This document shows, piece after piece, positions 1-15,082 of a stretch of DNA of 64,000 nt (its first letter is position 1; each line of letters begins with the position of its first letter). The stretch spans positions 930,001 to 994,000 of the forward strand of contig CAVRWL010000003.1 of assembly GCA_963724945.1 (NCBI GenBank), given 5' to 3'. Made by a program: the position numbers and the translations under genes. The stretch comes from Hyphomicrobium_A sp963724945. Lineage in GTDB: Bacteria > Pseudomonadota > Alphaproteobacteria > Rhizobiales > Hyphomicrobiaceae. Under the pieces are notes generated by a model. It made no database searches. It had not been told where the DNA came from and saw nothing but the letters and a program-made list of their open reading frames with translations.

Positions 1-1
1 G

Positions 2-862
2 TTGGACGATGTCGTGCGCCGTGCCGTGCGTGCGCTCGAAGGCGCGGGCGTCGAGACGCCCCGGCTCGATGCGCAGCGGCTCGTGGTGGCGACAACCGGG
101 CTCGGCATCGCGGATTTGATCGCCCGGCCGCAGCAGACGATCGCTGCCGCCGATTGGGAGCGCCTTGCGCCGCTCATTGCGCGCCGCTGTGCGCGCGAGC
201 CCGTCTCCCGCATTCTCGGGACGCGCGACTTCTATGGCCGCCCCTTCCTGATCAGCCCGGCGACGCTCGATCCGCGCCCCGACAGCGAGACGCTGATCGA
301 CGCCGCGCTGGAGATTGCGGACAACGAGGGCTGGCGCGAGCGTCCGATCCGCATTCTCGACATCGGCACCGGCTCGGGCGCGCTTCTGGTGACGCTGCTC
401 GCGGAAGTGCCGCTCAGCTCCGGCGTCGGCGCGGACGTGAGCCCGCAGGCGATCAAGGTCGCGGCCGCGAACGCGCAACGCCATGCGGTCCTGGAGCGCG
501 CGCGCTTCGAGCTTCGCGATGCGCTTCAGGGCGTCGTCGGGCCGTTCGACCTCGTTGTCTGCAATCCTCCCTACGTCGCGACGGGTGAGATCGCGGCGCT
601 GGCGCCGGAGGTGCGCGAGCACGATCCGCTGGACGCGCTCGACGGCGGCGCAGACGGTCTTGCCATATACCGAAAGATCATCCCGGAGCTCGCCCGCGTG
701 CTAGCCTGCGGCTGGGTGGTTTTCGAGGTCGGAGCCGGCCAGGCCGCCACCGTGGCCCAATTGCTGCGCGAGGGAGTGCCTCGTGCGCGGTCGGGCACCA
801 TTCGCATACGCAAAGACCTAGGCGGCCACGATCGCTCTGTGGCCATGGAGATACAGTTGTAA
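2..862 (+). CDS. prmC: Peptide chain release factor N5-glutamine methyltransferase (5' end probably cut)
   Basis: PrmC methylates the glutamine of the GGQ motif of release factors RF1 and RF2 using S-adenosylmethionine. The protein shows an N-terminal helical substrate-binding part, the SAM-binding loop DIGTGSGAL near residue 120 and the catalytic NPPY motif (CNPPYVATGE) near residue 188. The visible frame opens with TTG at the very edge of the window, and the first residues already lie inside the conserved N-terminal helix, so the true start is probably a few codons upstream. The prfA gene that usually precedes it would be outside the window. Product call is firm; start is not. Confidence 0.93.
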   Translation: MDDVVRRAVRALEGAGVETPRLDAQRLVVATTGLGIADLIARPQQTIAAADWERLAPLIARRCAREPVSRILGTRDFYGRPFLISPATLDPRPDSETLIDAALEIADNEGWRERPIRILDIGTGSGALLVTLLAEVPLSSGVGADVSPQAIKVAAANAQRHAVLERARFELRDALQGVVGPFDLVVCNPPYVATGEIAALAPEVREHDPLDALDGGADGLAIYRKIIPELARVLACGWVVFEVGAGQAATVAQLLREGVPRARSGTIRIRKDLGGHDRSVAMEIQL

Positions 863-1261
863 CGATGTCGCAAATAAAGAGTTTGATTTGCGTCCGTTCC
901 GCGCTAATCTGAAATATAGCAGCCGTATTGATCGTGCGTCGCGCTTCAGTGGTTGGGCCCTGCGGAACCGCACGAGCTGGGATTGCAAGCAAGAGGACGC
1001 CGCGCGCGAGCGCCGACATCTTCATGCTCCCGCTGAAATAGCGATCGCTGGCGGCATGGCGTTGAACGCCCCTTTCCGACTGGATGTAGCGACAGCCGTT
1101 TGAGCGTCACGAGAAGAGATCAATGGTGTGCGCCGGCCGCAGCCCACATGAGCCTGGGATGGCCGCGCCTGCCCTGAGTGCGGGGCACTAGCGACAACAC
1201 ATTTGCCGCCACGGGCGAGGCACACCCTTACCGCTTTCCATCACGATCGAGAACGGAGCCA
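863..1261. other. Non-coding gap between prmC and the DUF4167 gene
   Basis: About 400 bases with no convincing gene. Short open frames exist on both strands (888-1103 plus; 678-1025 minus, running into prmC), but they lack a ribosome site, family resemblance or clean codon bias. The region presumably carries the promoter of the DUF4167 gene; I see no strong -35/-10 pair. Confidence 0.5.
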
Positions 1262-2008
1262 ATGAGGCAAGGACAGCAGAACCGCAGAGGTCGCGGGCGT
1301 AACCGCAAGGGACAAAGCCCGCTCACACGCAGCTTCGAGAGCACGGGGCCCGACGTGAAGATTCGCGGCACCCCGGCGCATATAGCTGAGAAGTACATGA
1401 CGCTGGCGCGCGACGCCTCGTCCTCCGGCGACCCTGTGCTCGCCGAGAACTATCTGCAGCACGCCGAGCACTATAACCGCATCATCATGGCGTTCCGCGA
1501 GCAGAACATGGGGCCGGGCGGAGAGCAGCAGATGAACGGCGGGATGGGCCGCCATCGCCCGTTTGATCCCATGGATCCTGACGACGAGTTCGATGAGGAC
1601 GGCGAAGGCGGCGACATGATGCAGCCGTCGCATCCTCCGATGCGCCACGAGCAGCAGCCGCAGCCTCGCATGGACGGCCAACGCTTCGAGGGGCAGCGGG
1701 GCGGCCATGATCAGCGCCATGACCGCGGGCATGACCAGCGCGGCGGCCACGAGCAGAATCGTTTCCGCGACCGCCCCGAGCGGTCCGATCGCGGATTTCA
1801 GTCTCCCCCGCGGCAGCAGAATGCCGACGCGGGCGCCGAGGGCGGCGCGCCGTCGCCTGACGGCCAGCAGCGCCGCCGCGAGCGGTTCGGGCAGTCGCAC
1901 GAGCAGCCCGAATTCCTGCGCCGGCCCGTGCGCCGTCCGCGCCGGGAAGGCAATGGCGCCCCCGAGACGAACGGTGACGCCGTCGCCGAGGAGACCGACC
2001 ACGACTGA
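1262..2008 (+). CDS. DUF4167 domain-containing protein
   Basis: Conserved alphaproteobacterial protein of unknown function, about 248 residues. The N-terminus is very basic (MRQGQQNRRGRGRNRKGQ) and is followed by the DUF4167 core (residues about 25-85), with the motifs RGTPAHIAEKY and ENYLQHAEHY. The remaining two thirds are low-complexity, rich in Q, H, R, G and D/E, and probably disordered. I chose the ATG at 1262 because the conserved domain starts there; an upstream in-frame start at 1178 would add 28 residues unlike the family. The basic N-terminus suggests nucleic-acid or ribosome contact, but this is inference. It ends 29 bases from the convergent MOSC gene. Confidence 0.85.
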   Translation: MRQGQQNRRGRGRNRKGQSPLTRSFESTGPDVKIRGTPAHIAEKYMTLARDASSSGDPVLAENYLQHAEHYNRIIMAFREQNMGPGGEQQMNGGMGRHRPFDPMDPDDEFDEDGEGGDMMQPSHPPMRHEQQPQPRMDGQRFEGQRGGHDQRHDRGHDQRGGHEQNRFRDRPERSDRGFQSPPRQQNADAGAEGGAPSPDGQQRRRERFGQSHEQPEFLRRPVRRPRREGNGAPETNGDAVAEETDHD

Positions 2009-2037
2009 TGGGATCGGTCGTCGCGCACACTTAAACT

Positions 2038-2835
2038 TTATGATCCGGCTTGCCGGCGCGCATCGGCAGGTGCGATGACCCGATCGCCGAGAGCGGCGAC
2101 GCCGCTGCGTGCGACGCGCGCGTAGACGCCGAAGTCGGCGTGTCCCCACGTGCGTTCGAGAACGGCGGGAATTGCCGTGTCGCGCTTTCCCGTATCAGGA
2201 TCGACGTCGGTCGCCGCGCAGCGCTGCGTGCGCTTGAAGACCTCGAGCTCGGCAGACCCGACGGCAATCTTGCTGCCGATCCAGCCGAGCTCCTCCCAGG
2301 GCTCCAGGCCGTCCACGATGACGTTGGGGCGGAAACGCAAGGGATTGAGGCGTCGGCCGGCCGCCCGCTCCAGCTCGCGCAGGGAGGCAAGGCTGATGAT
2401 GTGCAGGCACTTGTCGGCCACGTCGGAAAATGAGTGGCCCTGCGCGCTCACGATCTTCGGCGCCCCGCGTAGCTCCGCGTGCATGTAGGCTCCAAGGAAC
2501 TGCTCGATCATCTTGCGCCCCAGCGGCGTCGAGAGCTGCCCGCGGGCAACCTGCTTGTTGTCGCGCAGGATCGTCAGCGTGTGCGTCGCCTCCTCGAAGC
2601 GCGTTGCGAGCGTGGCGAGGCGCTCGTCCCGCATCAGCATGAGGAAGGTGATCTTGGGCAGGTGTTGAGGGTGCTCGGGATCGAAGCGCCCCGGGCCGTT
2701 CTCGATGGCATAGACGCGGTCGAACGGCGCCGTCGCGCCGGCCTCCAGCGCCATGCGCGCAAGCGGCTCTGGCGACAAGCCTTTGACGGGATAGCGATAA
2801 AGACCCTGCACTTGGCGTCCGGGCGGCTGGGCCAT
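2038..2835 (-). CDS. MOSC domain-containing protein (YcbX/mARC-like)
   Basis: 265-residue protein with an N-terminal MOSC beta-barrel (motif YRYPVKGLSPEPL, residues about 12-24) and a C-terminal MOSC domain (about 100-260). The MOSC domain contains KRTQRCAATDVDPDTG, whose cysteine is the position that binds the molybdenum cofactor in the YcbX/mARC family. Those enzymes reduce N-hydroxylated compounds with electrons from a partner reductase; no ferredoxin domain is fused here, so a separate electron donor would be needed. ATG start. Divergent from clpB and convergent with the DUF4167 gene. Confidence 0.85.
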   Translation of the reverse strand: MAQPPGRQVQGLYRYPVKGLSPEPLARMALEAGATAPFDRVYAIENGPGRFDPEHPQHLPKITFLMLMRDERLATLATRFEEATHTLTILRDNKQVARGQLSTPLGRKMIEQFLGAYMHAELRGAPKIVSAQGHSFSDVADKCLHIISLASLRELERAAGRRLNPLRFRPNVIVDGLEPWEELGWIGSKIAVGSAELEVFKRTQRCAATDVDPDTGKRDTAIPAVLERTWGHADFGVYARVARSGVAALGDRVIAPADARRQAGS

Positions 2836-3035
2836 CGTCGATGCAACTTGGCAGGCCGCTTTCGGCCCGCTGCCGTGCCCCTTTTGTCGGGTTTGGCGTG
2901 CACTATATCACGTGTTGGAAAGGTTTCGGACTGATGCTCATCAATGACCCGAGGTCGGTCCGAGCCCCATAATCCTGACGCATAAGGCGCTTTTCCGTGC
3001 CCCCAGGGCGGAGTGAGCGTGCTCAAGGAGGGACG
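2836..3035 (+). promoter_or_regulatory. Divergent intergenic region upstream of clpB with strong ribosome-binding site
   Basis: This 200-base space serves the MOSC gene (minus) and clpB (plus). A strong Shine-Dalgarno AAGGAGGG lies at 3025-3032, three bases before the clpB ATG at 3036. CCCCATAAT at 2965-2973 resembles a sigma-32 type -10 box, but I find no CTTG-type -35 at the right distance, so heat-shock control is only suggested by what is known for clpB. Confidence 0.35.
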
Positions 3036-5633
<2,598 letters not shown>

Positions 5634-5636
5634 CTC

Positions 5637-5675
5637 TCCCTCTCCCCGCTTGCGGGGCGCTTGCGGGGAGAGGGA
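5637..5675. terminator. Palindromic bidirectional terminator between clpB and the M23 gene
   Basis: A perfect 13-base inverted repeat, TCCCTCTCCCCGC at 5637-5649 and GCGGGGAGAGGGA at 5663-5675, with a 13-base loop that contains another GCGGGGCGC run. It lies between two convergent genes, three bases after the clpB stop. There is no T-tract, so it may be a REP-like palindrome acting as an mRNA 3' end rather than a classical intrinsic terminator. Confidence 0.6.
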
Positions 5676-5686
5676 ACTGACGGTCG

Positions 5687-7732
5687 CTACTTGCTCGCCG
5701 TCATGACGGGCGCGAGATGACGCAGGTCGTCGATGCGGGCGCGCTCTTTCTGGAATTCGGCGAGCTGCCGTCCGGTGAGCTGGCGCTCGTTGGGCACCTG
5801 AATCTTCAGAGGATCGACGAAGCGGCTGTTGATCAGCACCTCGAAGTGCAGGTGCGGGCCCGAGGCAAGGCCGGTTGATCCGACATAGCCGATGATCTCG
5901 CCCTGGCGCACCTTGACGCCGGGGACGATGCCCTTCTTGACGCGCAGCATGTGCCCGTAGGCCGTCTGATAGCCGTTGGGATGCCGGATGCGTATATAGT
6001 TGCCGTATTGGCCCTTGCGGCCGGCCTCCTCGATGACACCATTGCCCGCCGCGAGCACGGGCGTGCCCGTGGCGGTAGCCCAGTCGACGCCCGTGTGCAT
6101 GCGCCGCTCGTTCAGAAGCGGATGGAAGCGCATGCCGAAGCCGGAGGTGAGGCGCACGTTCTCGCCGCGCACCGGACGGCGCATCAGGAACTTGCGGGAG
6201 TTGTTGCCGTGCTCGTCGTAGTAGTCGACGACGCCATCGGGTGTGCGGTAGCGGTAGAAGGAATAGGTTTCGCCGCCGGTGGTGATCGCCGTGTAGAGCA
6301 GCTCGCCGGGAGGACCGTCGGGGCTCGCGCCGTCCTTCATGTCGAAAAAGAACTCCACCGAGTCGCCCGGGCTCAAACGTCGCCGGAAATCGGTCTCGGC
6401 GGCGTGGATCTTCATGATCTTCCAGATCTCGTCAGGCGGCACATGCTGCAAGAGACCGGCGTAGTAGAGGCTCGCATAAATGCTCGACGTGGAAGCCCGA
6501 TCGCTGCCGCCGATCGCTACCTTTGCGATCTCCTCCTCGATGCCGGGCGAGCGGCTGGCGACGAACTCGCCCGAGGCGTTGCGCGTGACGGTGACGAGAT
6601 GATCATGGCCGGCTGAGAACACGCTGAAGCGCGCCGGCTCCTTGCGGTCCTTCTGCGTGAGCGAGGGGACCAGCGTGATGCGCACCTCTTGCCCGGCGGC
6701 GAGGTTCGATGCGGGGAAGATGTTGCGCGCCGCCTCGATCATGCCGCGGGCTTGCCAGCTGTCGGCGCCGGCGCGGACCAGGATCTTGCTCAGGGTGTCG
6801 TTGTCGCCGACCTTCACGACGAGCGTCTGGCGGCCTTCGAGATCGGCGAGCGTGTCCTCCGCGTCCTCGCTCACCTTGGTGAGCACGGTGGTGTTCGGCG
6901 GCACGGCTTTGCTCGCGTTCGCGGCAGCGTCATCATCGTCGGCCGAGTGGTTGGCGTCGGCCTCGGCGCCGGCGCGGATCTTCTCGGCTTCCACCTCCGC
7001 CTCCTTCGCGCGAATGACGTGCTGGGCGACCTCCGTATCGTCGAGCGACTCTCCGTCCTCGGCGGGCAGGATACCGCCGAGAAGCTCGAGGACGTTGGTG
7101 GTGACGTTGCCCTGGTCCGCTGCGCTCGAGTCGCTATCCTTTCCGTCGCTCGTGGTGTCGTTGGCGTAGAGCTTCAGCGGGTTGAAGCTGGGAATTTTCG
7201 CCTCGTAGTCCGGCGGGACCGGAGCGAGGCGTCCCACGATGCGCACGTAAGGCTTGGCATGGATGTATTCGCGACCGCCGCGCCGCTGCTTCAAGGACTC
7301 GTTGATGAGATAGCGCACCGTCACCGCGCCGCTGGTGATCTGCAGCCGATCGCTCTTGGGCGTGGCCCATTTCAGGCCTTCGCTCGCGTGCGCGTACAAC
7401 GCCCCGCGCCCGCTCAAATCGGCCTCGCCCATCGTGAGCGCCGGGAGGAACCCGCCCTTGGCCTCGCGCTGGTCGCTCGAGCCGTAGATGACGACGAAAA
7501 TCGAGATGGCGCCGACCATGCCCGCAAGGCAGGTGCTCACCAGCCAGCGAAAGCGGCCGCCCTGCAGCGGCTCGGCGTGGTCGGTCTCATAGAGATCCTT
7601 GAACGCGCTCGCGGCGCGGCCGCGATAGAGCTGGGGCAGACCCTTGGGCCGTTCCGTTCCGGCGAACGATCCGAAGCGCGCGTGCGCGGCGTATCGGCGG
7701 CGATCGACCACGTGGCTCGAGCCCTTCCCCAA
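5687..7732 (-). CDS. Membrane-anchored M23 family metallopeptidase (LytM-type)
   Basis: 681-residue protein with a cytoplasmic N-terminus of about 60 residues, one membrane segment (about 66-86), a long periplasmic region with acidic low-complexity stretches, a LysM/OapA-like region (about 303-355) and a C-terminal peptidase M23 domain. Zinc and catalytic residues are present: H546 and D550 in HTGVD, H594 in AYGH, and H627/H629 in HLHFE. It is therefore probably an active cell-wall endopeptidase rather than a degenerate LytM activator. The start is TTG at 7732 with GGAG seven bases upstream; no ATG occurs before the membrane segment. Convergent with clpB. Confidence 0.88.
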   Translation of the reverse strand: MGKGSSHVVDRRRYAAHARFGSFAGTERPKGLPQLYRGRAASAFKDLYETDHAEPLQGGRFRWLVSTCLAGMVGAISIFVVIYGSSDQREAKGGFLPALTMGEADLSGRGALYAHASEGLKWATPKSDRLQITSGAVTVRYLINESLKQRRGGREYIHAKPYVRIVGRLAPVPPDYEAKIPSFNPLKLYANDTTSDGKDSDSSAADQGNVTTNVLELLGGILPAEDGESLDDTEVAQHVIRAKEAEVEAEKIRAGAEADANHSADDDDAAANASKAVPPNTTVLTKVSEDAEDTLADLEGRQTLVVKVGDNDTLSKILVRAGADSWQARGMIEAARNIFPASNLAAGQEVRITLVPSLTQKDRKEPARFSVFSAGHDHLVTVTRNASGEFVASRSPGIEEEIAKVAIGGSDRASTSSIYASLYYAGLLQHVPPDEIWKIMKIHAAETDFRRRLSPGDSVEFFFDMKDGASPDGPPGELLYTAITTGGETYSFYRYRTPDGVVDYYDEHGNNSRKFLMRRPVRGENVRLTSGFGMRFHPLLNERRMHTGVDWATATGTPVLAAGNGVIEEAGRKGQYGNYIRIRHPNGYQTAYGHMLRVKKGIVPGVKVRQGEIIGYVGSTGLASGPHLHFEVLINSRFVDPLKIQVPNERQLTGRQLAEFQKERARIDDLRHLAPVMTASK

Positions 7733-8085
7733 ATCTCCAGTTGCCGAGACCCTTCAAGCGGGTACGGCAAGCCCCCAATTCGCGCGGGCCGCCCTTACAG
7801 CTAAGGCGGCATCGGCTCGAAAAAACAAGGTACAGGAAACGCGAGGCCGCCACCGTTTACCATGCGGTGCCGCGAACGAACGTGCCATTCCAGCGGGTAA
7901 AGCTGGCGACCTGATGGCAATGCCCGCAAACATAAGAGCTTAGAGGGTCTTGAAAAGCGCGCAATCCATCCCTACCTTCCAAATACCTGCGAGAACGAGT
8001 CGGTCCGATGGATCGGTTGGCGCACACTTCGCGTCGAACGCTTTAGCGGCCGGCCTGATCCCGTGGGTATTTTTTGGCCGAGGTG

Positions 8086-8112
8086 TTGACAACGCATAGG
8101 CGTTGATATTAA
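8086..8112 (+). promoter_or_regulatory. Candidate sigma-70 promoter of the rRNA operon
   Basis: A perfect -35 hexamer TTGACA at 8086-8091 is followed after 15 bases by TATTAA at 8107-8112 (or after 16 by ATTAAC). The spacing is shorter than the ideal 17. It lies about 390 bases upstream of 16S, before the antitermination elements, as expected for a ribosomal promoter. Confidence 0.55.
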
Positions 8113-8223
8113 CTCAACGGCTGGGCGGGGCACTCGTTGCTCCGCCGCCCGATATGGGCTTCCGTCTCACGATACCTCGTGGTTCTCTACCGGGACCGCC
8201 CGGCAGGAGCCTCGTTGTCTTCG

Positions 8224-8246
8224 GAGCCAGTCAAATTGGCTGGCTC
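8224..8246 (+). promoter_or_regulatory. Leader hairpin upstream of boxA (boxB-like)
   Basis: A nine-pair stem, GAGCCAGTC at 8224-8232 with GGCTGGCTC at 8238-8246 (one G-T pair), and the loop AAATT. Position and shape fit the boxB element of a ribosomal antitermination leader; boxA follows 20 bases later. Confidence 0.5.
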
Positions 8247-8266
8247 GGGGATTGGTGTCGCCGAGT

Positions 8267-8278
8267 TGCTCTTTGACA
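8267..8278 (+). promoter_or_regulatory. boxA antitermination element of the rRNA leader
   Basis: TGCTCTTTGACA at 8267-8278 matches the bacterial boxA consensus (TGCTCTTTAACA) with one change. boxA binds NusB/NusE (S10) in the nascent rRNA and prevents Rho termination. The TTGACA inside it should not be read as a -35 box. Confidence 0.7.
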
Positions 8279-8287
8279 AGTTGATAT

Positions 8288-8312
8288 GAAGGAAGGGAAA
8301 CGCAGGCGGCGG
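8288..8312 (+). other. Left arm of the 16S rRNA processing stalk (partner 10106-10130)
   Basis: The 25 bases at 8288-8312 are complementary to 10106-10130 downstream of 16S, with only one G-U and one C-A pair. The two arms bracket the 16S gene and should form the RNase III processing stem. The arm begins nine bases after boxA. Confidence 0.75.
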
Positions 8313-8501
8313 AGTCCTGGCGAGATCTCGAGCTCAGGCTTGAGGTCGGACAAGACTCTGGCGATGCTGCGTTTCTAAAGCCATCACCATGATGCGCTGC
8401 GTTCGAGGGGCAACCCGAGAGCGAGGTGCATTTATGTGAAGGTGCCCGTTACGCAGTATCCTTGGAGAAACCTCCAAGCCAAAATCCAGAATCGAAACTT
8501 T

Positions 8502-9995
<1,494 letters not shown>

Positions 9996-10149
9996 GAGCA
10001 CGTCAACGTTTCGGATCTCACTCCGGCGTTCGCGCTCTCACTTGGACATGCGGACGACGAGAGCTTCGGCTCTTTGTCATCTGCTTGAAAGACTAGAGCG
10101 GGACACCGCCGCCTACGTTTCTCTTCCTTCGCATGGATGCTTGGGCTTT

Positions 10150-10226
10150 GGGCCTGTAGCTCAGTTGGTTAGAGCGCGCGCTTGATAAGCGTGAGGTCGG
10201 AAGTTCAAATCTTCCCAGGCCCACCA
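10150..10226 (+). tRNA. tRNA-Ile (GAU)
   Basis: 77-base cloverleaf in the 16S-23S spacer, with acceptor GGGCCTG/CAGGCCC, D-arm AGCTCAGTTGGTTAGAGC, anticodon GAT in CTTGATAAG, T-arm GTTCAAATC and encoded CCA (10224-10226). Standard spacer tRNA. Confidence 0.98.
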
Positions 10227-10348
10227 CATGCTCGTGTCGGGCCGAAGGCCCGCATGCTCGTGTTGGGCCAGAAGTTTTGTCACTTCAGCCGCGCAAGATG
10301 CGCGCGTCTCTCTCGTGGGCTGGAGCTCATCGGGAGGCTTAGCTCATC

Positions 10349-10424
10349 GGGGCCATAGCTCAGTTGGGAGAGCGCTAGCTTTGCAAGCTTGAGGTCGTCG
10401 GTTCGATCCCGTCTGGCTCCACCA
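10349..10424 (+). tRNA. tRNA-Ala (UGC)
   Basis: 76-base cloverleaf in the spacer, with acceptor GGGGCCA/TGGCTCC (one G-U pair), anticodon TGC in CTTTGCAAG, T-loop GTTCGATCC and encoded CCA (10422-10424). It pairs with the upstream tRNA-Ile in the usual Ile-Ala spacer order. Confidence 0.98.
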
Positions 10425-10743
10425 ACCTTCATCCATGCCGTCAAAGAGCAAACCTTTTCCGCCGCGGGTCTCCCGCAGGCGGTTTTCTTGACATCGTAAA
10501 GAGGGGATATGCCTGAGCGCCGACGTAGACGTCGGCGCGTCCCAAGAGCATTGGCCGTGCAAACGGTCGGTGTGGAGGGCCTTGAGGATCTTGCGCAAGC
10601 AAGGGCCTCCGGTTGGGTTTATCCTGATGACTTCTGGTCTTTCTGTGCAATGTGCACCGAGCCGAATGTTTCCCCGTTCAATGCCGTTTCTCTCCGGAAC
10701 GGCAAAGGCGGGATCAAACACGGTGAGCATTGCTAATGAGAGC
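10425..10743 (+). other. Second part of the 16S-23S spacer with processing structures
   Basis: This 319-base stretch holds no gene. It contains a perfect 10-pair hairpin (GCGCCGACGT at 10517-10526 with ACGTCGGCGC at 10529-10538). It also holds left arms of several long-range stems: 10498-10508 complementary to 13908-13918, 10624-10634 to 13897-13907, 10629-10641 to 13715-13727, and 10724-10750 to 13544-13571. Confidence 0.65.
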
Positions 10744-13552
<2,809 letters not shown>

Positions 13553-13743
13553 TCTCATTAAGCAATGCTCATCTAATCCCTCACGCAGCCTGTTCGCGCG
13601 CTAGACGCGCGTGGGCTGCTCCGGGAGGGCGGCACTTGTGCCGGGCCTGCCTTGCAGGCCTGGATCTTTAGGCGCGAAAGCGTCGTGCCGCCTGATGGGC
13701 GTAGGAATTCAGAAAAGACCAGAAGTCGTCTCACTTCTCCGCT

Positions 13744-13861
13744 GACCTGGTGATTATGGCGGAGTGGCTGCACCCGATCCCATCCCGAACTCGGCCGTGA
13801 AACGCTCCAGCGCCGATGGTACTACGTCTTAAGACGTGGGAGAGTAGGTCGTCGCCAGGTC
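13744..13861 (+). rRNA. rrf: 5S ribosomal RNA
   Basis: About 118 bases, closed by ACCTGG at 13745-13750 with CCAGGT at 13855-13860. It contains the conserved loop segments CACCCGATCCCATCCCGAACTC and GGGAGAGTAGG. It lies about 190 bases after 23S at the expected end of the operon. Confidence 0.95.
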
Positions 13862-13931
13862 TGCCGAGCAGTGAGACGCTTCTCCAAACAAGCAAAGAAG
13901 TCATCAGATCCCCTCTTTCAATGTTACGACC

Positions 13932-13972
13932 AAACGCCGCCCGAGGCTCACGCCCGGGCGGCGTTTTCTTTT
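13932..13972 (+). terminator. Intrinsic terminator of the rRNA operon
   Basis: A perfect 12-base inverted repeat, AAACGCCGCCCG at 13932-13943 and CGGGCGGCGTTT at 13955-13966, followed by a T-rich run (TTTTCTTTT). It lies 70 bases after 5S, a typical position. Confidence 0.85.
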
Positions 13973-14024
13973 GCGCATTGGCGCTAGAGCGGTGGCGATG
14001 GCCGGCTCTGAAAATTTCAGAAAG

Positions 14025-14897
14025 TCACCAGTTGAATTGCCAGCGCAGCAACTTTCTACCCAGTTTGCTGCGGTTCAACAGCTTCCTGAGCAGCGAGTCC
14101 GGGTTATCCATTGCCATCCGGCTGGGAAGCCAGCCCTTAGAGACTGCAAACTGGAAAATTCGCATCGCATTGTCGATCCGGTTCATCTCGGCTTTCTCTT
14201 GCACCGCACTCCCGCCAGCGCCCTGCGCTGAAACAAGCGTCACGGCAACGCGATCGCTATTCCTTTTGGGCGGCTTTACCGCAAAAATCGGTACTTCCAT
14301 TCGACTTAGGCATATTCCGAAATAGGCATCATCATCGTTGAAAATGCCTTCTGGAAACTCCGATACGAAGTCGAATATCCGCCTGTCATGTTTGATCTTG
14401 TCGAGGGGATAATAAACCCCCCTAAATCCGGCCACTGCATCGACATATCCAACGTTGTTTCCATACACTCCATTCTTCGGTCGGTAGGGAAAGTGGCCAA
14501 GTTTCAATCCACCTATTGTGATGACGCAACCCGGTCGCTGCAGGCTCTGTTGCTTTAGGTAGGTAATTGCGGCCGAGGTATCGGCATAGTATAAATCATC
14601 ATCGAGAGTGACTATTGCATCAAAGGTATCTTTGGCGCCGTGAATATATTCGAGCGCCCCTAGTAATTTAGTTGCTGGTCCATAATCCTTTGAGGGCTGA
14701 AACAAAACAATATTGCTATAGTTGGTGAGATAGTCGGGAGTGGGAGCGCGCCCCCATTTTCTGTAATGGGTCGGCAGGCAGACGACGACGGTCTCCCCGG
14801 TTTCCTGAAGTTTGGAGACAACTTCGCGAAGAGAATTGTCGAAACGCTGCGGTACGCTTGTGACTGAGAGTAGTACCCTGGGATACGTAGTTGACAT
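14025..14897 (-). CDS. Glycosyltransferase-like protein, GT-A fold (low GC)
   Basis: 290-residue protein that I could not place in a named enzyme family. A DDD motif (VTLDDDLYY, near residue 98) after an N-terminal alternating strand/helix region resembles the metal-binding DxD of GT-A glycosyltransferases, and a later FNDDDAYFG resembles an acceptor-side acidic motif. There is no signal peptide or membrane segment. I prefer the ATG at 14897, which overlaps the stop of the preceding small ORF (TGATG), over the adjacent GTG. Base composition is visibly poorer in GC than the surrounding genes, which suggests horizontal acquisition. It is last in a minus-strand run of glycosyltransferases and convergent with the rRNA operon. 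Confidence 0.7.
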   Translation of the reverse strand: MSTTYPRVLLSVTSVPQRFDNSLREVVSKLQETGETVVVCLPTHYRKWGRAPTPDYLTNYSNIVLFQPSKDYGPATKLLGALEYIHGAKDTFDAIVTLDDDLYYADTSAAITYLKQQSLQRPGCVITIGGLKLGHFPYRPKNGVYGNNVGYVDAVAGFRGVYYPLDKIKHDRRIFDFVSEFPEGIFNDDDAYFGICLSRMEVPIFAVKPPKRNSDRVAVTLVSAQGAGGSAVQEKAEMNRIDNAMRIFQFAVSKGWLPSRMAMDNPDSLLRKLLNRSKLGRKLLRWQFNW

Positions 14898-15082
14898 CAC
14901 GACGCCAACGATTGAGTTGCGGTTTTTTCGAAATGACCAGCAGAAGGTTGGAGGTGCGGGCGGTTGAGGGAAACGGTCGCGTTGGCATGCTGCGACAGGA
15001 CGAAGGCTTCGCGTAGCTTTGCCACCGCACCACGCGCGCGATGTTCCAGCTGCTGCGCCGGCGACCGCTCCTTCCGCAGCAT
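14897..15082 (-). CDS. Small translationally coupled ORF, unknown function
   Basis: 61-residue ORF starting MLRKERSPAQQLEHRARGAV. It sits exactly between two glycosyltransferase genes: its ATG overlaps the upstream stop (TGATG at 15080-15084) and its stop overlaps the downstream ATG (TGATG at 14895-14899). It has no membrane segment or recognisable domain and a basic N-terminal half. The double overlap argues for translation, but composition alone does not prove a real protein. It could also be the remnant of a larger gene left after the low-GC neighbour was inserted. Confidence 0.4.
   Translation of the reverse strand: MLRKERSPAQQLEHRARGAVAKLREAFVLSQHANATVSLNRPHLQPSAGHFEKTATQSLAS

Larger units (their letters stand above)
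7733..8501 (+). other. rRNA operon upstream and leader region
   Basis: About 770 bases without a protein gene. It contains the candidate rRNA promoter (8086-8112), a GC-rich hairpin near 8124-8152, a boxB-like hairpin, boxA, and the left arm of the 16S processing stalk. Nothing recognisable lies between 7733 and about 8080. Confidence 0.6.

Noticed and set aside
678..1025. Small secreted protein in the gap after prmC (minus strand)
   Set aside because: The start looks like a signal peptide, but the frame runs into the antisense of prmC and has no ribosome site.
1241..2149. 302-residue open frame on the minus strand opposite the DUF4167 gene
   Set aside because: Arg/Ala/Leu-rich composition typical of the mirror of a high-GC gene; no motif and it overlaps a recognised family.
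2965..2973. Sigma-32 promoter for clpB (CCCCATAAT)
   Set aside because: No -35 CTTG element at 13-17 bases upstream, so not claimed as a feature on its own.
8274..8290. TTGACA plus TTGATATGA as a second rRNA promoter
   Set aside because: The TTGACA is part of boxA (TGCTCTTTGACA) and the spacing to any -10 is wrong.
10344..10730. Open frames inside the rRNA operon, here in the tRNA-Ala/23S spacer
   Set aside because: They lie in rRNA, tRNA or spacer sequence and have no protein-like features.
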